DNA of 64,000 nt from Haloplanus aerogenes (lineage in GTDB: Archaea > Halobacteriota > Halobacteria > Halobacteriales > Haloferacaceae). The stretch spans positions 1,736,001 to 1,800,000 of the forward strand of contig NZ_CP034145.1 of assembly GCF_003856835.1 (NCBI RefSeq), in the 5' to 3' direction. Below, piece after piece: positions 41,483 through 50,646 of the stretch. The notes below the pieces were generated by a model. It worked only from the letters and a program-made list of their open reading frames with translations, was not told where the DNA came from and searched no databases. A program made the translations under genes and the position numbers. Each line of letters starts with the position of its first letter. Positions within the stretch are counted from its first letter, which is position 1.

Positions 41483-43020
41483 GCGAGTTCACCTCCGAAT
41501 TCGAGGAGGGGATTGACCGCATCTTGGATCATCCCGAAGAAGAGGTCGGGGGCGACCCCCAGGACGATGATCGTCACCAGCAGGATGGCCAGCGGCACCG
41601 TCTCGTGGAGCGCGGCCGGACCGACCTCGTAGTCGGTTTCGAGGCGGAACGCCCCGAACAGCGTCCGCTGCATCGCGAATAGCAGGTAGCCGGCGACGAT
41701 GACGATGCCGAACATCGCGGCGGCGGTGAAGAGGGGCATGGCGCCCGTCACCGTCGACTCGAAGGCGCCCTTGAAGATGAAGAACTCACCGGCGAAGCCG
41801 GCCATCAGGGGCAGGCCCATGTAGCCGAACGCGCCGGCGACGAGGATGCCGGTGGTGACCGGCATCCGGTCGGCCATGCCGGACATGTCGCCCACCATCC
41901 GCGTGTGGGTGGCGTTGTAGATGACGCCGACCGACATGAACATCAGCCCCGAGATGAGGCCGTGAGCGATCATCTGGAACGTCGCCCCACCGACGCCGTA
42001 GGTGGTGTAGGCGATCAGTCCGAGGATGACGTAGCCCATCGACGACACGGACGAGTAGGCAACGATGCGCTTGAGGTCCTGCTGGGCCAGTGCGAGCATC
42101 GCGCCATAGATGACGCTGATGACGGCGATCAGCGCGATGGGGACGGCGAAGGCCGTCGCCGTCTCCGGCATCATGGTGAAGTTGAACCGGAGCAGGGCGT
42201 AGGTCCCCATCTTCAGGAGGACGCCCGCCAGCATCACCGACACCGGCGACGGCGCCTCGACGTGGGCGTCCGGGAGCCAGGTGTGGAAGGGGACGATGGG
42301 AACCTTCACCGCGAAGCCGAGGAACATCGCCACGAAGGCGACGCTCTGGAGCGTCGCGGCGGGGATGCCGTACAGCGATCCGAGTTCGCCCGCCCGGAGC
42401 GCCTGCGCGATAGCCGGCATGTCCAGCGACGACACCGAGTCGCCGAGACCGAACACCAGCGCGATGAAGCCGATGAACATCGCCAGCGACGCGATGTTGG
42501 TGTAGACGAAGAACTTGATCGCGGCGTACTTCCGTCGGGGGCCGCCCCAGACGCCGATGAGGAAGTACATCGGCAGGAGGACGGCCTCCCAGAAGACGAA
42601 CCAGACGAAGAAGTCGAGCGCCGTGAAGACGCCGAGCAGGTTCGCCTCCATGAACAGCATCAGGCCGTAGAACTGGGACTGGCGGTCGTCGATGGGCGTC
42701 CACGCGCTCACGATGGCGAGCGTCGAGAGGAGCGTCGTCAACACGACCAGCGGCAGGCCGATGCCGTCGACGCCGACGTGCCAGTTGAGCGTGTAGCCGC
42801 CGAGTTCCAGCCACGGCACCATCGTCTCGAACGCGATGTCGCCGCCCATGAGGGCGTTGCCAGTCGCGTCGAACCGACTCCACATGTAGAGGCTCCCGAT
42901 GACGGGGAGCAGACTCAGCGCCGCCGCGAGGCGGCCGGCCACCCGGTCGGGAGCGAGCAACACCGCGATCGAGGCGGCGAACGTAACGGCGATCAGTGCT
43001 TCGATAATCATGCGAACCAC
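41479..43020 (-). CDS. nuoM: NADH-ubiquinone oxidoreductase-like subunit M
   Basis: 513 residues, about 14 helices. Second antiporter-like subunit. The central VPFHTWLPDAHVEAPSPVS block with the following LLKMGTYALLRF helix carries the conserved lysine used in proton translocation. It overlaps nuoL by 13 nt at the start and nuoN by 4 nt at the stop. Confidence 0.96.
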   Translation of the reverse strand: MVRMIIEALIAVTFAASIAVLLAPDRVAGRLAAALSLLPVIGSLYMWSRFDATGNALMGGDIAFETMVPWLELGGYTLNWHVGVDGIGLPLVVLTTLLSTLAIVSAWTPIDDRQSQFYGLMLFMEANLLGVFTALDFFVWFVFWEAVLLPMYFLIGVWGGPRRKYAAIKFFVYTNIASLAMFIGFIALVFGLGDSVSSLDMPAIAQALRAGELGSLYGIPAATLQSVAFVAMFLGFAVKVPIVPFHTWLPDAHVEAPSPVSVMLAGVLLKMGTYALLRFNFTMMPETATAFAVPIALIAVISVIYGAMLALAQQDLKRIVAYSSVSSMGYVILGLIAYTTYGVGGATFQMIAHGLISGLMFMSVGVIYNATHTRMVGDMSGMADRMPVTTGILVAGAFGYMGLPLMAGFAGEFFIFKGAFESTVTGAMPLFTAAAMFGIVIVAGYLLFAMQRTLFGAFRLETDYEVGPAALHETVPLAILLVTIIVLGVAPDLFFGMIQDAVNPLLEFGGELA

Positions 43021-45026
43021 CCTCCCATCAGTCCGAAGACGACGAGCAACGCCGTCAGCCCGAGGGTGAGGAGCACGGCGTAGTTGGTCACGACACCGGT
43101 CTGCACGCGCCGGATACGGCTCCCGGCGAACAGGCTCACGCTGGAGACGCCGTTGACGACGCCGTCGACGACGCCCTGATCGAACTTATCGGCCAAGCGA
43201 GCGATCGGTAGAACGACCGACTCGGCGATCCAGACCTGGTACTCGTCCTGGTAGTAGTTGTTGTACCAGACCGTTTTGACCGCGCCGAGTTTCTCCGTGT
43301 GTTCGTCCGGGTCGGGGACGTTGTAGAGGACGTGGGCCGCGCCCGCACCCGCGAGGGCGAGGGCGAGCGACACCGCGCCAGCGACGTACGACGCCACGTC
43401 AGCCGACGTGTAGTGCGCGTAGTCGTGGAGCAGTTCACCGTAGTGTTCGGCGGTCACGCCCGAAATCTCGCCGTGGGCGAGCCAGTCGTGCAGGTATTCG
43501 AGGTGGATCCCCGTCAGATCCTGCACCGGCACCATGTTGACGAAGCCGATGGTGGCCGCGAGGATGCCCAGCACCACGAGCGGCCCCTTCACGTTCCAGC
43601 GCACCCCGTGGGGGTCCCGAGCGATGTCGGTCCGGGGTTCGCCGTGGAAGGTCAGGAACACCATCCGGAAGGTGTAGAACCCGGTGAAGAAGACGGCCAC
43701 CAGCCCCATCGCGTAGCCCGCGAGGAGGAGCGGCGAGCCGCCGAGGCCGTGGACGAGCGCCTCGTACAGCACCTCGTCCTTCGACCAGAAGCCCGCGAAC
43801 GGGACGATGCCCGCGAGCGCGAGGGAGCCGGAGAGGAAGGTGTAGTAGGTAACGGGCATCCGTTCTTTGAGCCCGCCCATGTTCCACATGTTTTCGTCGT
43901 GGTGCATCGCGATGATGACCGCGCCGGCGCCGAGGAACAGGAGCGCCTTGAAGAAGGCGTGGGTGAGCAGGTGGAAGGTGGCGGCGACGTAGCCGCCGGC
44001 GCCCAGCCCCAGCATCATGTAGCCGTACTGCGAGATGGTGGAGTAGGCGAGCACCTGCTTGAGTTCCTGCTTGACGACGCCCATCGTCGCGGCGACGAGG
44101 GCGGTGAAGCCGCCGACGAGGGCGATGATGCCCAGTGCCGTCGGCGAGAGCGCGTAGAAGCCGTACATCCGCGCGACGAGGTAGACGCCGGCCGCAACCA
44201 TCGTCGCGGCGTGGATGAGCGCGGAGACGGGCGTCGGACCCTCCATCGCGTCGGGGAGCCACGTGTGCAGCGGGAACTGCGCGGACTTCCCGATGACGCC
44301 GCCGAGGATCAGGAGGCCGACGATGGTGAACCACGTCTCGGGCGCGAAGCCGAAGGTGGTCACCTCGGCCGCGCCGTTGAGTGCCTCCTCGGCGAGCACC
44401 GGGAACGCCCCTTCGCCCGCGAACTTCGCGGTGCCGAAGGTGGCGAAGACGGCGACGACGCCGACGAGGAAGAAGTAGTCACCGAAGCGGGTGACGAGGA
44501 ACGCCTTCTTCGCGGCGCTCGGCGGTCCTTCCTGACGGAACCAGAAGCCGATCAGGAGGTACGAACAGAGGCCGACGAGTTCGAAGAACATGAACGCCAT
44601 GAGCAGGTTGTCGGCGACGACGAACCCGAGCATGGACGCGGTGAAGAGGCCGAGGCCGGCGTAGTAGCGCGGCAACCCCGTCTCGCCCTCGTCGTTCATG
44701 TAGCCGAGGCTGAACACGTGGACCAGTAGCGAGACCAGCGAGACGATGAGCAGCATCATCGCCGCCAGCGGGTCGAGCAGGAGGCCGAAGGTGAGCGAGA
44801 CGGTCTCCTCGCCCGCGCCGGCCGCCCACGTGTAGAGCGTCTCGTTGTAGGCGTTACCCGCACTGACGGTCAGGAAGACCCACGCCGAGAGGAGCAGGGA
44901 GCCGGCGGTGGCGGCGATACCGCCGAACGCGCCGCCCTTGGGCAGGTACTTCCCGCCGCCCAGCGATACGAGGAAGGAGAGGAACGGAAGCAGAACGATC
45001 GCGGGTGCGTAGTCGAATGCAGCCAT
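43008..45026 (-). CDS. nuoL: NADH-ubiquinone oxidoreductase-like subunit L
   Basis: 672 residues, about 16 helices. The distal antiporter-like subunit with the QFPLHTWLPDAMEGPTPVSA block and the following VAAGVYLVAR helix. The C-terminal part (about 510-672) holds the amphipathic transverse helix HL and last transmembrane helix that tie L to M and N. The length is normal for NuoL. The gene starts 1 nt after the nuoK stop. Confidence 0.96.
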   Translation of the reverse strand: MAAFDYAPAIVLLPFLSFLVSLGGGKYLPKGGAFGGIAATAGSLLLSAWVFLTVSAGNAYNETLYTWAAGAGEETVSLTFGLLLDPLAAMMLLIVSLVSLLVHVFSLGYMNDEGETGLPRYYAGLGLFTASMLGFVVADNLLMAFMFFELVGLCSYLLIGFWFRQEGPPSAAKKAFLVTRFGDYFFLVGVVAVFATFGTAKFAGEGAFPVLAEEALNGAAEVTTFGFAPETWFTIVGLLILGGVIGKSAQFPLHTWLPDAMEGPTPVSALIHAATMVAAGVYLVARMYGFYALSPTALGIIALVGGFTALVAATMGVVKQELKQVLAYSTISQYGYMMLGLGAGGYVAATFHLLTHAFFKALLFLGAGAVIIAMHHDENMWNMGGLKERMPVTYYTFLSGSLALAGIVPFAGFWSKDEVLYEALVHGLGGSPLLLAGYAMGLVAVFFTGFYTFRMVFLTFHGEPRTDIARDPHGVRWNVKGPLVVLGILAATIGFVNMVPVQDLTGIHLEYLHDWLAHGEISGVTAEHYGELLHDYAHYTSADVASYVAGAVSLALALAGAGAAHVLYNVPDPDEHTEKLGAVKTVWYNNYYQDEYQVWIAESVVLPIARLADKFDQGVVDGVVNGVSSVSLFAGSRIRRVQTGVVTNYAVLLTLGLTALLVVFGLMGGWFA

Positions 45027-45027
45027 G

Positions 45028-45330
45028 TTACCACCTCATCTCCTTTGCCAGCGTCACGTCGACGTCGCCGAAGTTGCGGTACAGCACGAGGATGATCCCG
45101 ATGCCGACGGCGACTTCGGCGGCGGCGAGCGCCATCGTGAACAGGCTGAACGTCTGGCCGGTGACGTTGCCCCAGTAGGCCGAGAAGGCCACGAGGTTGA
45201 TGTTGGCCGCGTTCAGCATGAGTTCGACCGACATCAGGAACAGCAGCGCGTTCTGCCGGGTCAGGATGCCAAAGAGGCCGATACAGAACACGGCCGCGGC
45301 CAGCAGGAGGTACCACTGAACCGGAACCAT
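45028..45330 (-). CDS. nuoK: NADH-ubiquinone oxidoreductase-like subunit K
   Basis: 100 residues, three helices. It carries the conserved membrane glutamates in SVELMLNAANINLVAF (Glu in the second helix) and ALAAAEVAVGIGIILVL in the third, which are part of the proton path. Normal length. Its ATG at 45330 coincides with the stop of nuoJ2, so translation is coupled. Confidence 0.96.
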   Translation of the reverse strand: MVPVQWYLLLAAAVFCIGLFGILTRQNALLFLMSVELMLNAANINLVAFSAYWGNVTGQTFSLFTMALAAAEVAVGIGIILVLYRNFGDVDVTLAKEMRW

Positions 45331-45740
45331 CAGCGGTCACCTCCCTGATCGGCCTGCGGCCGCCCGTCCGAGGAGCGTCGCTCCTCGCTCTCGCCATCCG
45401 TCAGTTTGTCACGAACCTCCCGGCCACCGTCGGCCAGGAGGGCCACGACGCTCCCTTCGTGTTCGCGCCGGGCGAGCATCACCGCGGCCACGAGCGCGGC
45501 CACGAGGACGATGTCGATGATCTCGAACGCGACGAGCATGCCCTCGCCCGGGATTGCTCCCATGTCGAGATTGAACATCGCGTAGCCGATGCTCGCCGTG
45601 ATCGGGGCGTCCGGTCCGAACCCTTGCGGGTCGCCGAACGAGGCTTGGAGAATGGCCGCGGCCATCACGACGAAGAGGACGACGGCCGCGAGGCCGGGCA
45701 GCAGGTGCGCCCCCGTCCGGAGTTCGGGTTTCGTCGTCAC
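45330..45740 (-). CDS. nuoJ2: NuoJ C-terminal part (second of two J genes)
   Basis: 136 residues. NuoJ of bacteria is one protein of about 170-200 residues; here its two halves are separate genes. This one carries the helices after the first three, with SIGYAMFNLDMGAIPGEGMLVAFEIIDIVLVAALVAAVMLARRE, and a charged soluble tail of about 45 residues. The overlap with the upstream half is 4 nt, so both are made together. Split J genes are known in haloarchaea. Confidence 0.88.
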   Translation of the reverse strand: MTTKPELRTGAHLLPGLAAVVLFVVMAAAILQASFGDPQGFGPDAPITASIGYAMFNLDMGAIPGEGMLVAFEIIDIVLVAALVAAVMLARREHEGSVVALLADGGREVRDKLTDGESEERRSSDGRPQADQGGDR

Positions 45741-46021
45741 GTCTCACGCACCTCCGTTGTCGATGCCGATTCCGCTGCCGCTGTCGATTTCGTGAGCATC
45801 ACGGCGAACGTGATGAGGATGAGAACCCCGCCCACGTAGACGAGTATCTGCATGGCGGCGAGAAACTCCGCCTGCATCATCACGTAATGTACCGCGACGC
45901 TCAACAGGGCGCCGCCGAGGAGGAGTGCGGAGTGCCACACGTCCTCGACCAGGACGACGCCCAGGCTGCAGCCCAGTGTGATCAGGGCGAACAGCGCGAA
46001 CGCGATCGTTTCATACACCAT
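45737..46021 (-). CDS. nuoJ1: NuoJ N-terminal part (first of two J genes)
   Basis: 94 residues with three helices: YETIAFALFALITLGCSLGVVLV, SALLLGGALLSVAVHYVMMQAEFLAAMQ and ILVYVGGVLILITFAVML, the last being the conserved NuoJ helix with the pi-bulge-like glycines. It is 63 nt downstream of nuoI and overlaps nuoJ2 by 4 nt. A tandem 10-nt repeat lies directly before its start codon. Confidence 0.88.
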   Translation of the reverse strand: MVYETIAFALFALITLGCSLGVVLVEDVWHSALLLGGALLSVAVHYVMMQAEFLAAMQILVYVGGVLILITFAVMLTKSTAAAESASTTEVRET

Positions 46022-46040
46022 TGCTTGAATTTGCTTGAGG
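46021..46040. repeat. Tandem 10-nt repeat before nuoJ1
   Basis: TTGCTTGAAT and TTGCTTGAGG follow each other directly; the first base is the end of the nuoJ1 start codon on the minus strand. It sits in the only sizeable gap within the nuo operon (46022-46084). Confidence 0.7.
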
Positions 46041-46084
46041 TATTCCTTTGAACGTTTCGAGACGGCTCAGCGCCGACTCGGCTA

Positions 46085-46546
46085 TCACTGGTAGTCGATT
46101 TCGCCGTCACCCTCGCCGATCCACGCGCTCCGGTCCGGGTTGCGCGATTCGAGCGGGTCGATTCCCTTGTACCACGGGACGTTCTTCAACTGCTCTTTGT
46201 TGTAGACGAAGTCGTCCTTGGTGTCCGCCGTGAACTCGAAGTTCTGGGTCAGCAGGATGGCGTCCACCGGACACACCTCCTCGCAGAGTCGGCAGTAGAT
46301 ACACTGGCCGATGTGGAGGTTGTACTGTTCGCCGTTGCGCTGGTCGTCCTGCACGATCTGGATCGTGTCGTTCGGACAGACGTTCTCGCACTGCCGACAC
46401 CAGATACAGCGCTCCTGGCTGAACTTGTGGACGCCCCGGAACCGTGGGCTCACTTCCGGCGCCACGTCGGGATACTCGACGGTGAACGTCTTCCCGTCCA
46501 GCGCGTGTTTCATCGTTACCGCCATGCCTTTGAGGATTCCAATCAT
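46085..46546 (-). CDS. nuoI: NADH-ubiquinone oxidoreductase-like subunit I (8Fe ferredoxin)
   Basis: 153 residues. Two complete 4Fe-4S motifs: C47, C50, C53, C57 and C82, C85, C88, C92, binding clusters N6a and N6b that pass electrons toward N2. The N-terminal amphipathic helix (MIGILKGMAVTMKHAL) binds the membrane arm. It overlaps nuoH by 1 nt. A normal set of cluster ligands is kept although the NADH module is not in this operon. Confidence 0.96.
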   Translation of the reverse strand: MIGILKGMAVTMKHALDGKTFTVEYPDVAPEVSPRFRGVHKFSQERCIWCRQCENVCPNDTIQIVQDDQRNGEQYNLHIGQCIYCRLCEEVCPVDAILLTQNFEFTADTKDDFVYNKEQLKNVPWYKGIDPLESRNPDRSAWIGEGDGEIDYQ

Positions 46547-47676
46547 TACGCGATCACTCCCACGAGGACTGCCGTGAGCACCAGGTTAGCGAAGGAAAGC
46601 ACGAGCATCCCCTTCCAGCCGATCTCTATTAGCTGGTCGATACGCACGCGCGGGACCGCGGAGCGGGCCCACTGCGTGAACAGGAAGAACGCCCACATCT
46701 TGATCACCATCCAGACGAACCCGGGCAGGACCGGTCCCGCCGGGCCGCCGAGGAAGAGGACGGCGATCAGCGCGCCGCCGAGGAAGATGTGGATGAACTC
46801 CCCGAGGTAGAACAGCACGAAGTAGACGCTCGAATATTCGGTCTGATACCCGGCGACGATTTCGGTCGGCGCCTCCGGAATGTCGAACGGGTTCCGGCCA
46901 ATCTCTGCCATGTTCGCCGCGATGAAGAGGACGAACGCGAACGGGTTGACGAACGCGTACCAGCCCGGAATCGCGATGCCCGCGATGGTCACGAGCGTCT
47001 CCGTCTGGGCTGCGACGATTTCGCTCGTCCGGAAGGTGCCGGCGAAGATGATCACCGACGCCGCCGTGATGACCAGCGGAATCTCGTACGCGAGGTTCTG
47101 CGCGATAGAGCGCAGCGCCCCCAGCAGCGAGTACTTGTTGTTCGACGCGTAGCCAGCCATCACGAGACCGACCGACGCGATGGAGGCGGCCGCGAACGCG
47201 AAGACGATGCCCGTCTCGGGGTCGGCCAGTTGGAGGCCGCTCCCGAACGGGATGACCGCGAAGCCGAGCAGCGCCGAGAACGGCAGGATGATGGGCGCGA
47301 TGTCCCACGCCGGCCGGTCGACGCCTTCCGGAATGATCAGTTCCTTCGAGAGCAGGCGGACCGCGTCGGCCACGATGATCAGCAGGCCGAATGGCCCGAT
47401 CCGGTTGACGGCGATACGGTCCGTGAACGCGGCCGTGATCTTCCGCTTGGCCCACGGCCCGGCCAGCGCCGTCATACCGAGCATGATGTTGGCGATGAGG
47501 AAGGCGCCGATCAGGCCGCCGACGATGTCACCGAACGTGCCGGTGAGGCCGAGCGCACCCGAGATGGTCTCGGGGAGCGTCGTCACCGGGCCGGAGGCGG
47601 TGGCGGTGGCGTTGGCCGTCGCGTTCGCGGTGCCCGTCGGCGTCGGTGTCCCCGACTGGAGCAGCACCGGATCCAT
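46546..47676 (-). CDS. nuoH: NADH-ubiquinone oxidoreductase-like subunit H
   Basis: 376 residues, about eight to nine helices. The subunit that helps form the quinone site at the membrane interface; NPFDIPEAPTEIVAGYQTEYSS, GVDRPAWDIAPIILPF and the ASNNKYSLLGALRSIAQNLAYEIPL block are present. The N-terminal 45 residues are low-complexity (alternating Thr/Ala/Asn), likely an added extracellular or flexible stretch. It overlaps nuoI (downstream) and nuoCD (upstream) by a single nucleotide at each end. Confidence 0.95.
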   Translation of the reverse strand: MDPVLLQSGTPTPTGTANATANATATASGPVTTLPETISGALGLTGTFGDIVGGLIGAFLIANIMLGMTALAGPWAKRKITAAFTDRIAVNRIGPFGLLIIVADAVRLLSKELIIPEGVDRPAWDIAPIILPFSALLGFAVIPFGSGLQLADPETGIVFAFAAASIASVGLVMAGYASNNKYSLLGALRSIAQNLAYEIPLVITAASVIIFAGTFRTSEIVAAQTETLVTIAGIAIPGWYAFVNPFAFVLFIAANMAEIGRNPFDIPEAPTEIVAGYQTEYSSVYFVLFYLGEFIHIFLGGALIAVLFLGGPAGPVLPGFVWMVIKMWAFFLFTQWARSAVPRVRIDQLIEIGWKGMLVLSFANLVLTAVLVGVIA

Positions 47677-49334
47677 CAGCGATCCACCTCGCCGAGGACG
47701 ATGTCGAGGCTGCCGAGCGACGCGATCAGGTCGGGGATGTACTCACCGTTGGACATCTCCGGCAGCGTCTGGAGGTTCGAGAAACACGGGCTCCGGATCT
47801 TGAACCGGGCCGGCTTCTCGGTGCCGTCCGCGCGGACGTAGATACCGAGTTCGCCTTTCGCGCCCTCGACGGCACGGTAGATCTCGGTGTCGTCGTCCGG
47901 CCGGATCGTCCGCGGCACGTTGCTCTGGATCGTCCGCTCGTCTTCCGGCCAATCTTCGAGCAGGTCGACACACTGCTCGATGATCTTCGCGGACTCCTCC
48001 ACCTCGCGCAGACGGACGAGCAGGCGGCTGTAGTTGTCACAGCCGTCCTCCGTGACGACGTTCCAGTCGAGTTCGTCGTAGTAGCCGTAGGGGTCGTCAC
48101 GACGGAGGTCGTAGTCGATTCCTGAACCCCTCGCGACGGGACCGGTCGCCCCGTAGCTCTTGGCGACCTCCGGCGGCAGGACGCCGGTGTCGACCGTGCG
48201 CACCTGCAGGATCTCGTTCGCGGAGATGAGGTCGTGGTACTCCTCGAGGGCCTCCGGGAGGTCGTCGAGGAAGTCACGGATCAGCTCGAAGAACTCCTCG
48301 CGGGGTTCGGGCAGGTCCCAGACGACCCCGCCGAGACGGAAGTAGTTGAACATCAGGCGCTGGCCCGTGAGTTCTTCGAGGATGTTCTGGGTCTTCTCGC
48401 GGTCGCGGATGGCGTACATGAAGATGGCGGTGAAGTCGCCATACACGTCGAGCGCGAAGGTGCCGACCGCGAGCATGTGGGCCGCGATCCGACACAACTC
48501 GGCGCCCAGCGTCCGGATGACCTGCGCGTACTCCGGCACCTCGATGTCCGCGAGGTCCTCCGCGACGCGGGCGTACGCCCACTCGTTGAGCAGCCCCGCC
48601 GAGATGTAGTCCCATCGGTCCGGGTAGGGCATGATCTGGTAGCGATACGTCCCCTGCTGACAGATCTGCTCCTCGCAGCGGTGGAGGTAGCCGATGTCGG
48701 ACTCCACGTCGACCACCTGTTCGCCGTCGAGGATGGTCTTGAGGTGGAGGACGCCGTGGGTCGCCGGGTGGTGCGGCCCGATGTTGAGGAACATCGTGTC
48801 GCCCGCGTCGCTCGCGTGGTCCTCCTGCAACGGGTTGGCGTGTTCGCGCAGGGGGACGATCTGCGGTCGATCCTGATCGTAATCCCGGCCCAGTGGATGC
48901 CCCTGCCACGTCTCGGGCAGGAGGATACGGCGCATGTCCGGGTGGTCATCGTACTCGATGCCGACGAGGTCGTACGCCTCGCGTTCGTGCCAGTCGGCGG
49001 TGCGGTAGACGGGTTCGGCCGACTGGCTCACCGGATTGTCGGTCGGCGTCGGCACGACGACGCTCACCTCGTCCGTCGGGTCGTCGTACTTCTTGAGGTG
49101 GTAGATGGACTCGTAGCGGTCCTCGTACTCCTGTGCGGTGACACAGGAGAGGTGGTCGTAGCCGGCCTCGTCGCGCAGGCGGAAGAGGGCGTCCTGCACC
49201 TCGTCCGGCCGCACGACGAAGCCCGGTGCGTTGAGGTGGTCGTCACGGTCGAGGACCAGATCGCCGAGCAGGTCCTCGATCTCCTCGGCGGTCGTCTTCT
49301 CGACCGTATCCGGAGTGGATTCTTCGAGGCTCAT
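47676..49334 (-). CDS. nuoCD: NADH-ubiquinone oxidoreductase-like fused subunits C and D
   Basis: 552 residues. The N-terminal part (about 20-170) is the 30-kDa NuoC domain with YDLVGIEYDDHPDMRRILLPETWQGHPLGRDY. The C-terminal part (about 178-552) is the 49-kDa NuoD domain with the NIGPHHPATHGVLHL quinone-site histidines, RIAAHMLAVGTFALDVYGDF and the terminal DIVLGEVDR. C-D fusion is common in archaeal and enterobacterial complexes. It overlaps nuoB by 4 nt at the start. Confidence 0.96.
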   Translation of the reverse strand: MSLEESTPDTVEKTTAEEIEDLLGDLVLDRDDHLNAPGFVVRPDEVQDALFRLRDEAGYDHLSCVTAQEYEDRYESIYHLKKYDDPTDEVSVVVPTPTDNPVSQSAEPVYRTADWHEREAYDLVGIEYDDHPDMRRILLPETWQGHPLGRDYDQDRPQIVPLREHANPLQEDHASDAGDTMFLNIGPHHPATHGVLHLKTILDGEQVVDVESDIGYLHRCEEQICQQGTYRYQIMPYPDRWDYISAGLLNEWAYARVAEDLADIEVPEYAQVIRTLGAELCRIAAHMLAVGTFALDVYGDFTAIFMYAIRDREKTQNILEELTGQRLMFNYFRLGGVVWDLPEPREEFFELIRDFLDDLPEALEEYHDLISANEILQVRTVDTGVLPPEVAKSYGATGPVARGSGIDYDLRRDDPYGYYDELDWNVVTEDGCDNYSRLLVRLREVEESAKIIEQCVDLLEDWPEDERTIQSNVPRTIRPDDDTEIYRAVEGAKGELGIYVRADGTEKPARFKIRSPCFSNLQTLPEMSNGEYIPDLIASLGSLDIVLGEVDR

Positions 49335-50038
49335 GGCGAGTCAGCCCAGTTGTAGCGCATGACGAGGTCGTCCTCGTCGATCTGTTCGGCGAGCTTGTCC
49401 ACCACTTCGTCGCGGTCGAGGTCGCTGAACTGTTCGAGTTCGTAGGGTTTGACCGTCACCGGCGAACTCTCGCCGTTGGCGATCCGCTCCTGCAACTTCG
49501 CGACGCCGTAGATCAGCGCCTCGGGTCGAGGCGGACAGCCCGGGATGTGGATGTCGACCGGGATGACTTCCTCGGCACCCTTGACGACGTTGTACCCCTC
49601 CTGGAACGGGCCGCCGGAGATGGTACACGACCCCATGCCGACGACGAACTTCGGTTCCGGCATCTGGTCGTAGACGCGCTTCATCCGCGGGGCGAACTTG
49701 GAGACGATGGTCCCCGGGACGATGATCACGTCGGCCTGTCGCGGCGACGCGCGCGGCACGCCGGCCCCGAACCGGTCGAGGTCGTGTTTGACCGCGTACG
49801 TGTGCATCATCTCGATACTACAGCAGGCGATGCCGAACTGTAGCATGAACATCGAGGAGCCACGCACCCACTCCATGAACCGGTCGAACTTCGTGAGGAT
49901 GAACGGCGAGGAGCCGAACGCCTCGCGAAGTTTGGAATTGAACCGGTTGTCGGTTCCCGACGCCCCGATACGGGCGTCGCGTGTCTCGCTTCCTACCTGA
50001 CTCGTGTCGGTGATGAATCGTTCCTGTTCGCTACTCAT
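49331..50038 (-). CDS. nuoB: NADH-ubiquinone oxidoreductase-like subunit B
   Basis: 235 residues. Carries the terminal 4Fe-4S cluster N2: C72 and C73 in FGIACCSIE, C138 in GMGSC and C168 in IPGCPPRP. The N-terminal 40 residues and a C-terminal acidic segment are longer than in bacterial NuoB, which is usual for haloarchaea. It overlaps both nuoA and nuoCD by 4 nt. Confidence 0.97.
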   Translation of the reverse strand: MSSEQERFITDTSQVGSETRDARIGASGTDNRFNSKLREAFGSSPFILTKFDRFMEWVRGSSMFMLQFGIACCSIEMMHTYAVKHDLDRFGAGVPRASPRQADVIIVPGTIVSKFAPRMKRVYDQMPEPKFVVGMGSCTISGGPFQEGYNVVKGAEEVIPVDIHIPGCPPRPEALIYGVAKLQERIANGESSPVTVKPYELEQFSDLDRDEVVDKLAEQIDEDDLVMRYNWADSP

Positions 50039-50448
50039 GATTGACGCTCCGTTTTACGGCGGGATGCACGCGGGCTCTTGACCCACTTGACCGCGCCGTT
50101 CCGCCAGGCCCAGACGAGACCGACGACGAGAACCCCGATGAACACCAGCATCGGCACGAGGGTTTCGACGAGGGACGCCCCGCCCTCCAGCGCGGACCGA
50201 TAAATCAAGGTCCACGGGAAGATCAGGACGGTCTCGACGTCGAAGATGACGAACAGCAGCGCGACCATGTAGTACTGGATGTTGAACTGGACGTGCGCCG
50301 TCCCCGTCGGGACCTCGCCGCTCTCGTAGGGTGTTGTTTTTCCTTGCTCCGGTACGGTGGGACGCAGGAGTGCCGAGGCGACCATCATCCCCACTGGGAG
50401 GCCGACTCCGACGAGTCCCAACGCACCGATGGCAATCCATTGGTTCAT
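50035..50448 (-). CDS. nuoA: NADH-ubiquinone oxidoreductase-like subunit A
   Basis: 137 residues, three helices. First gene of the operon. The PTVPEQGKTTPYESGEVPTG loop and FNIQYYMVALLFVIFDVETVLIFPW helix are the family hallmarks. I chose the ATG at 50448 because a GGAG ribosome-binding site lies about 8 nt upstream; a TTG two codons earlier is less likely. The TATA box at 50489-50494 predicts a short leader. Confidence 0.95.
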   Translation of the reverse strand: MNQWIAIGALGLVGVGLPVGMMVASALLRPTVPEQGKTTPYESGEVPTGTAHVQFNIQYYMVALLFVIFDVETVLIFPWTLIYRSALEGGASLVETLVPMLVFIGVLVVGLVWAWRNGAVKWVKSPRASRRKTERQS

Positions 50449-50486
50449 ATACAAGTCTCCTGAACGTACCGAAGTTAGAAACCCTC

Positions 50487-50496
50487 CGTTATAAGC
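50487..50496 (-). promoter_or_regulatory. Promoter of the nuo operon
   Basis: TTATAA (plus-strand 50489-50494) inside GCTTATAACG on the minus strand, about 42 nt before the nuoA ATG, followed by an AGGAG ribosome-binding site at 50456-50462. This is the only strong promoter seen before the eleven-gene run that ends at 39971. Confidence 0.6.
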
Positions 50497-50646
50497 GTTG
50501 ATTTACGTTCTCACGGTCATCTAAGCCGCTCAGACACGCGAAAAAAGGCAGAGCTGGCGACAGAGGGGAACAGTCGTGTCACAATTCGTCAGCTGACTGC
50601 CGGACGACGGAAAGAGATAATGCGGTCCGGGTGTGGAACTTACGTA

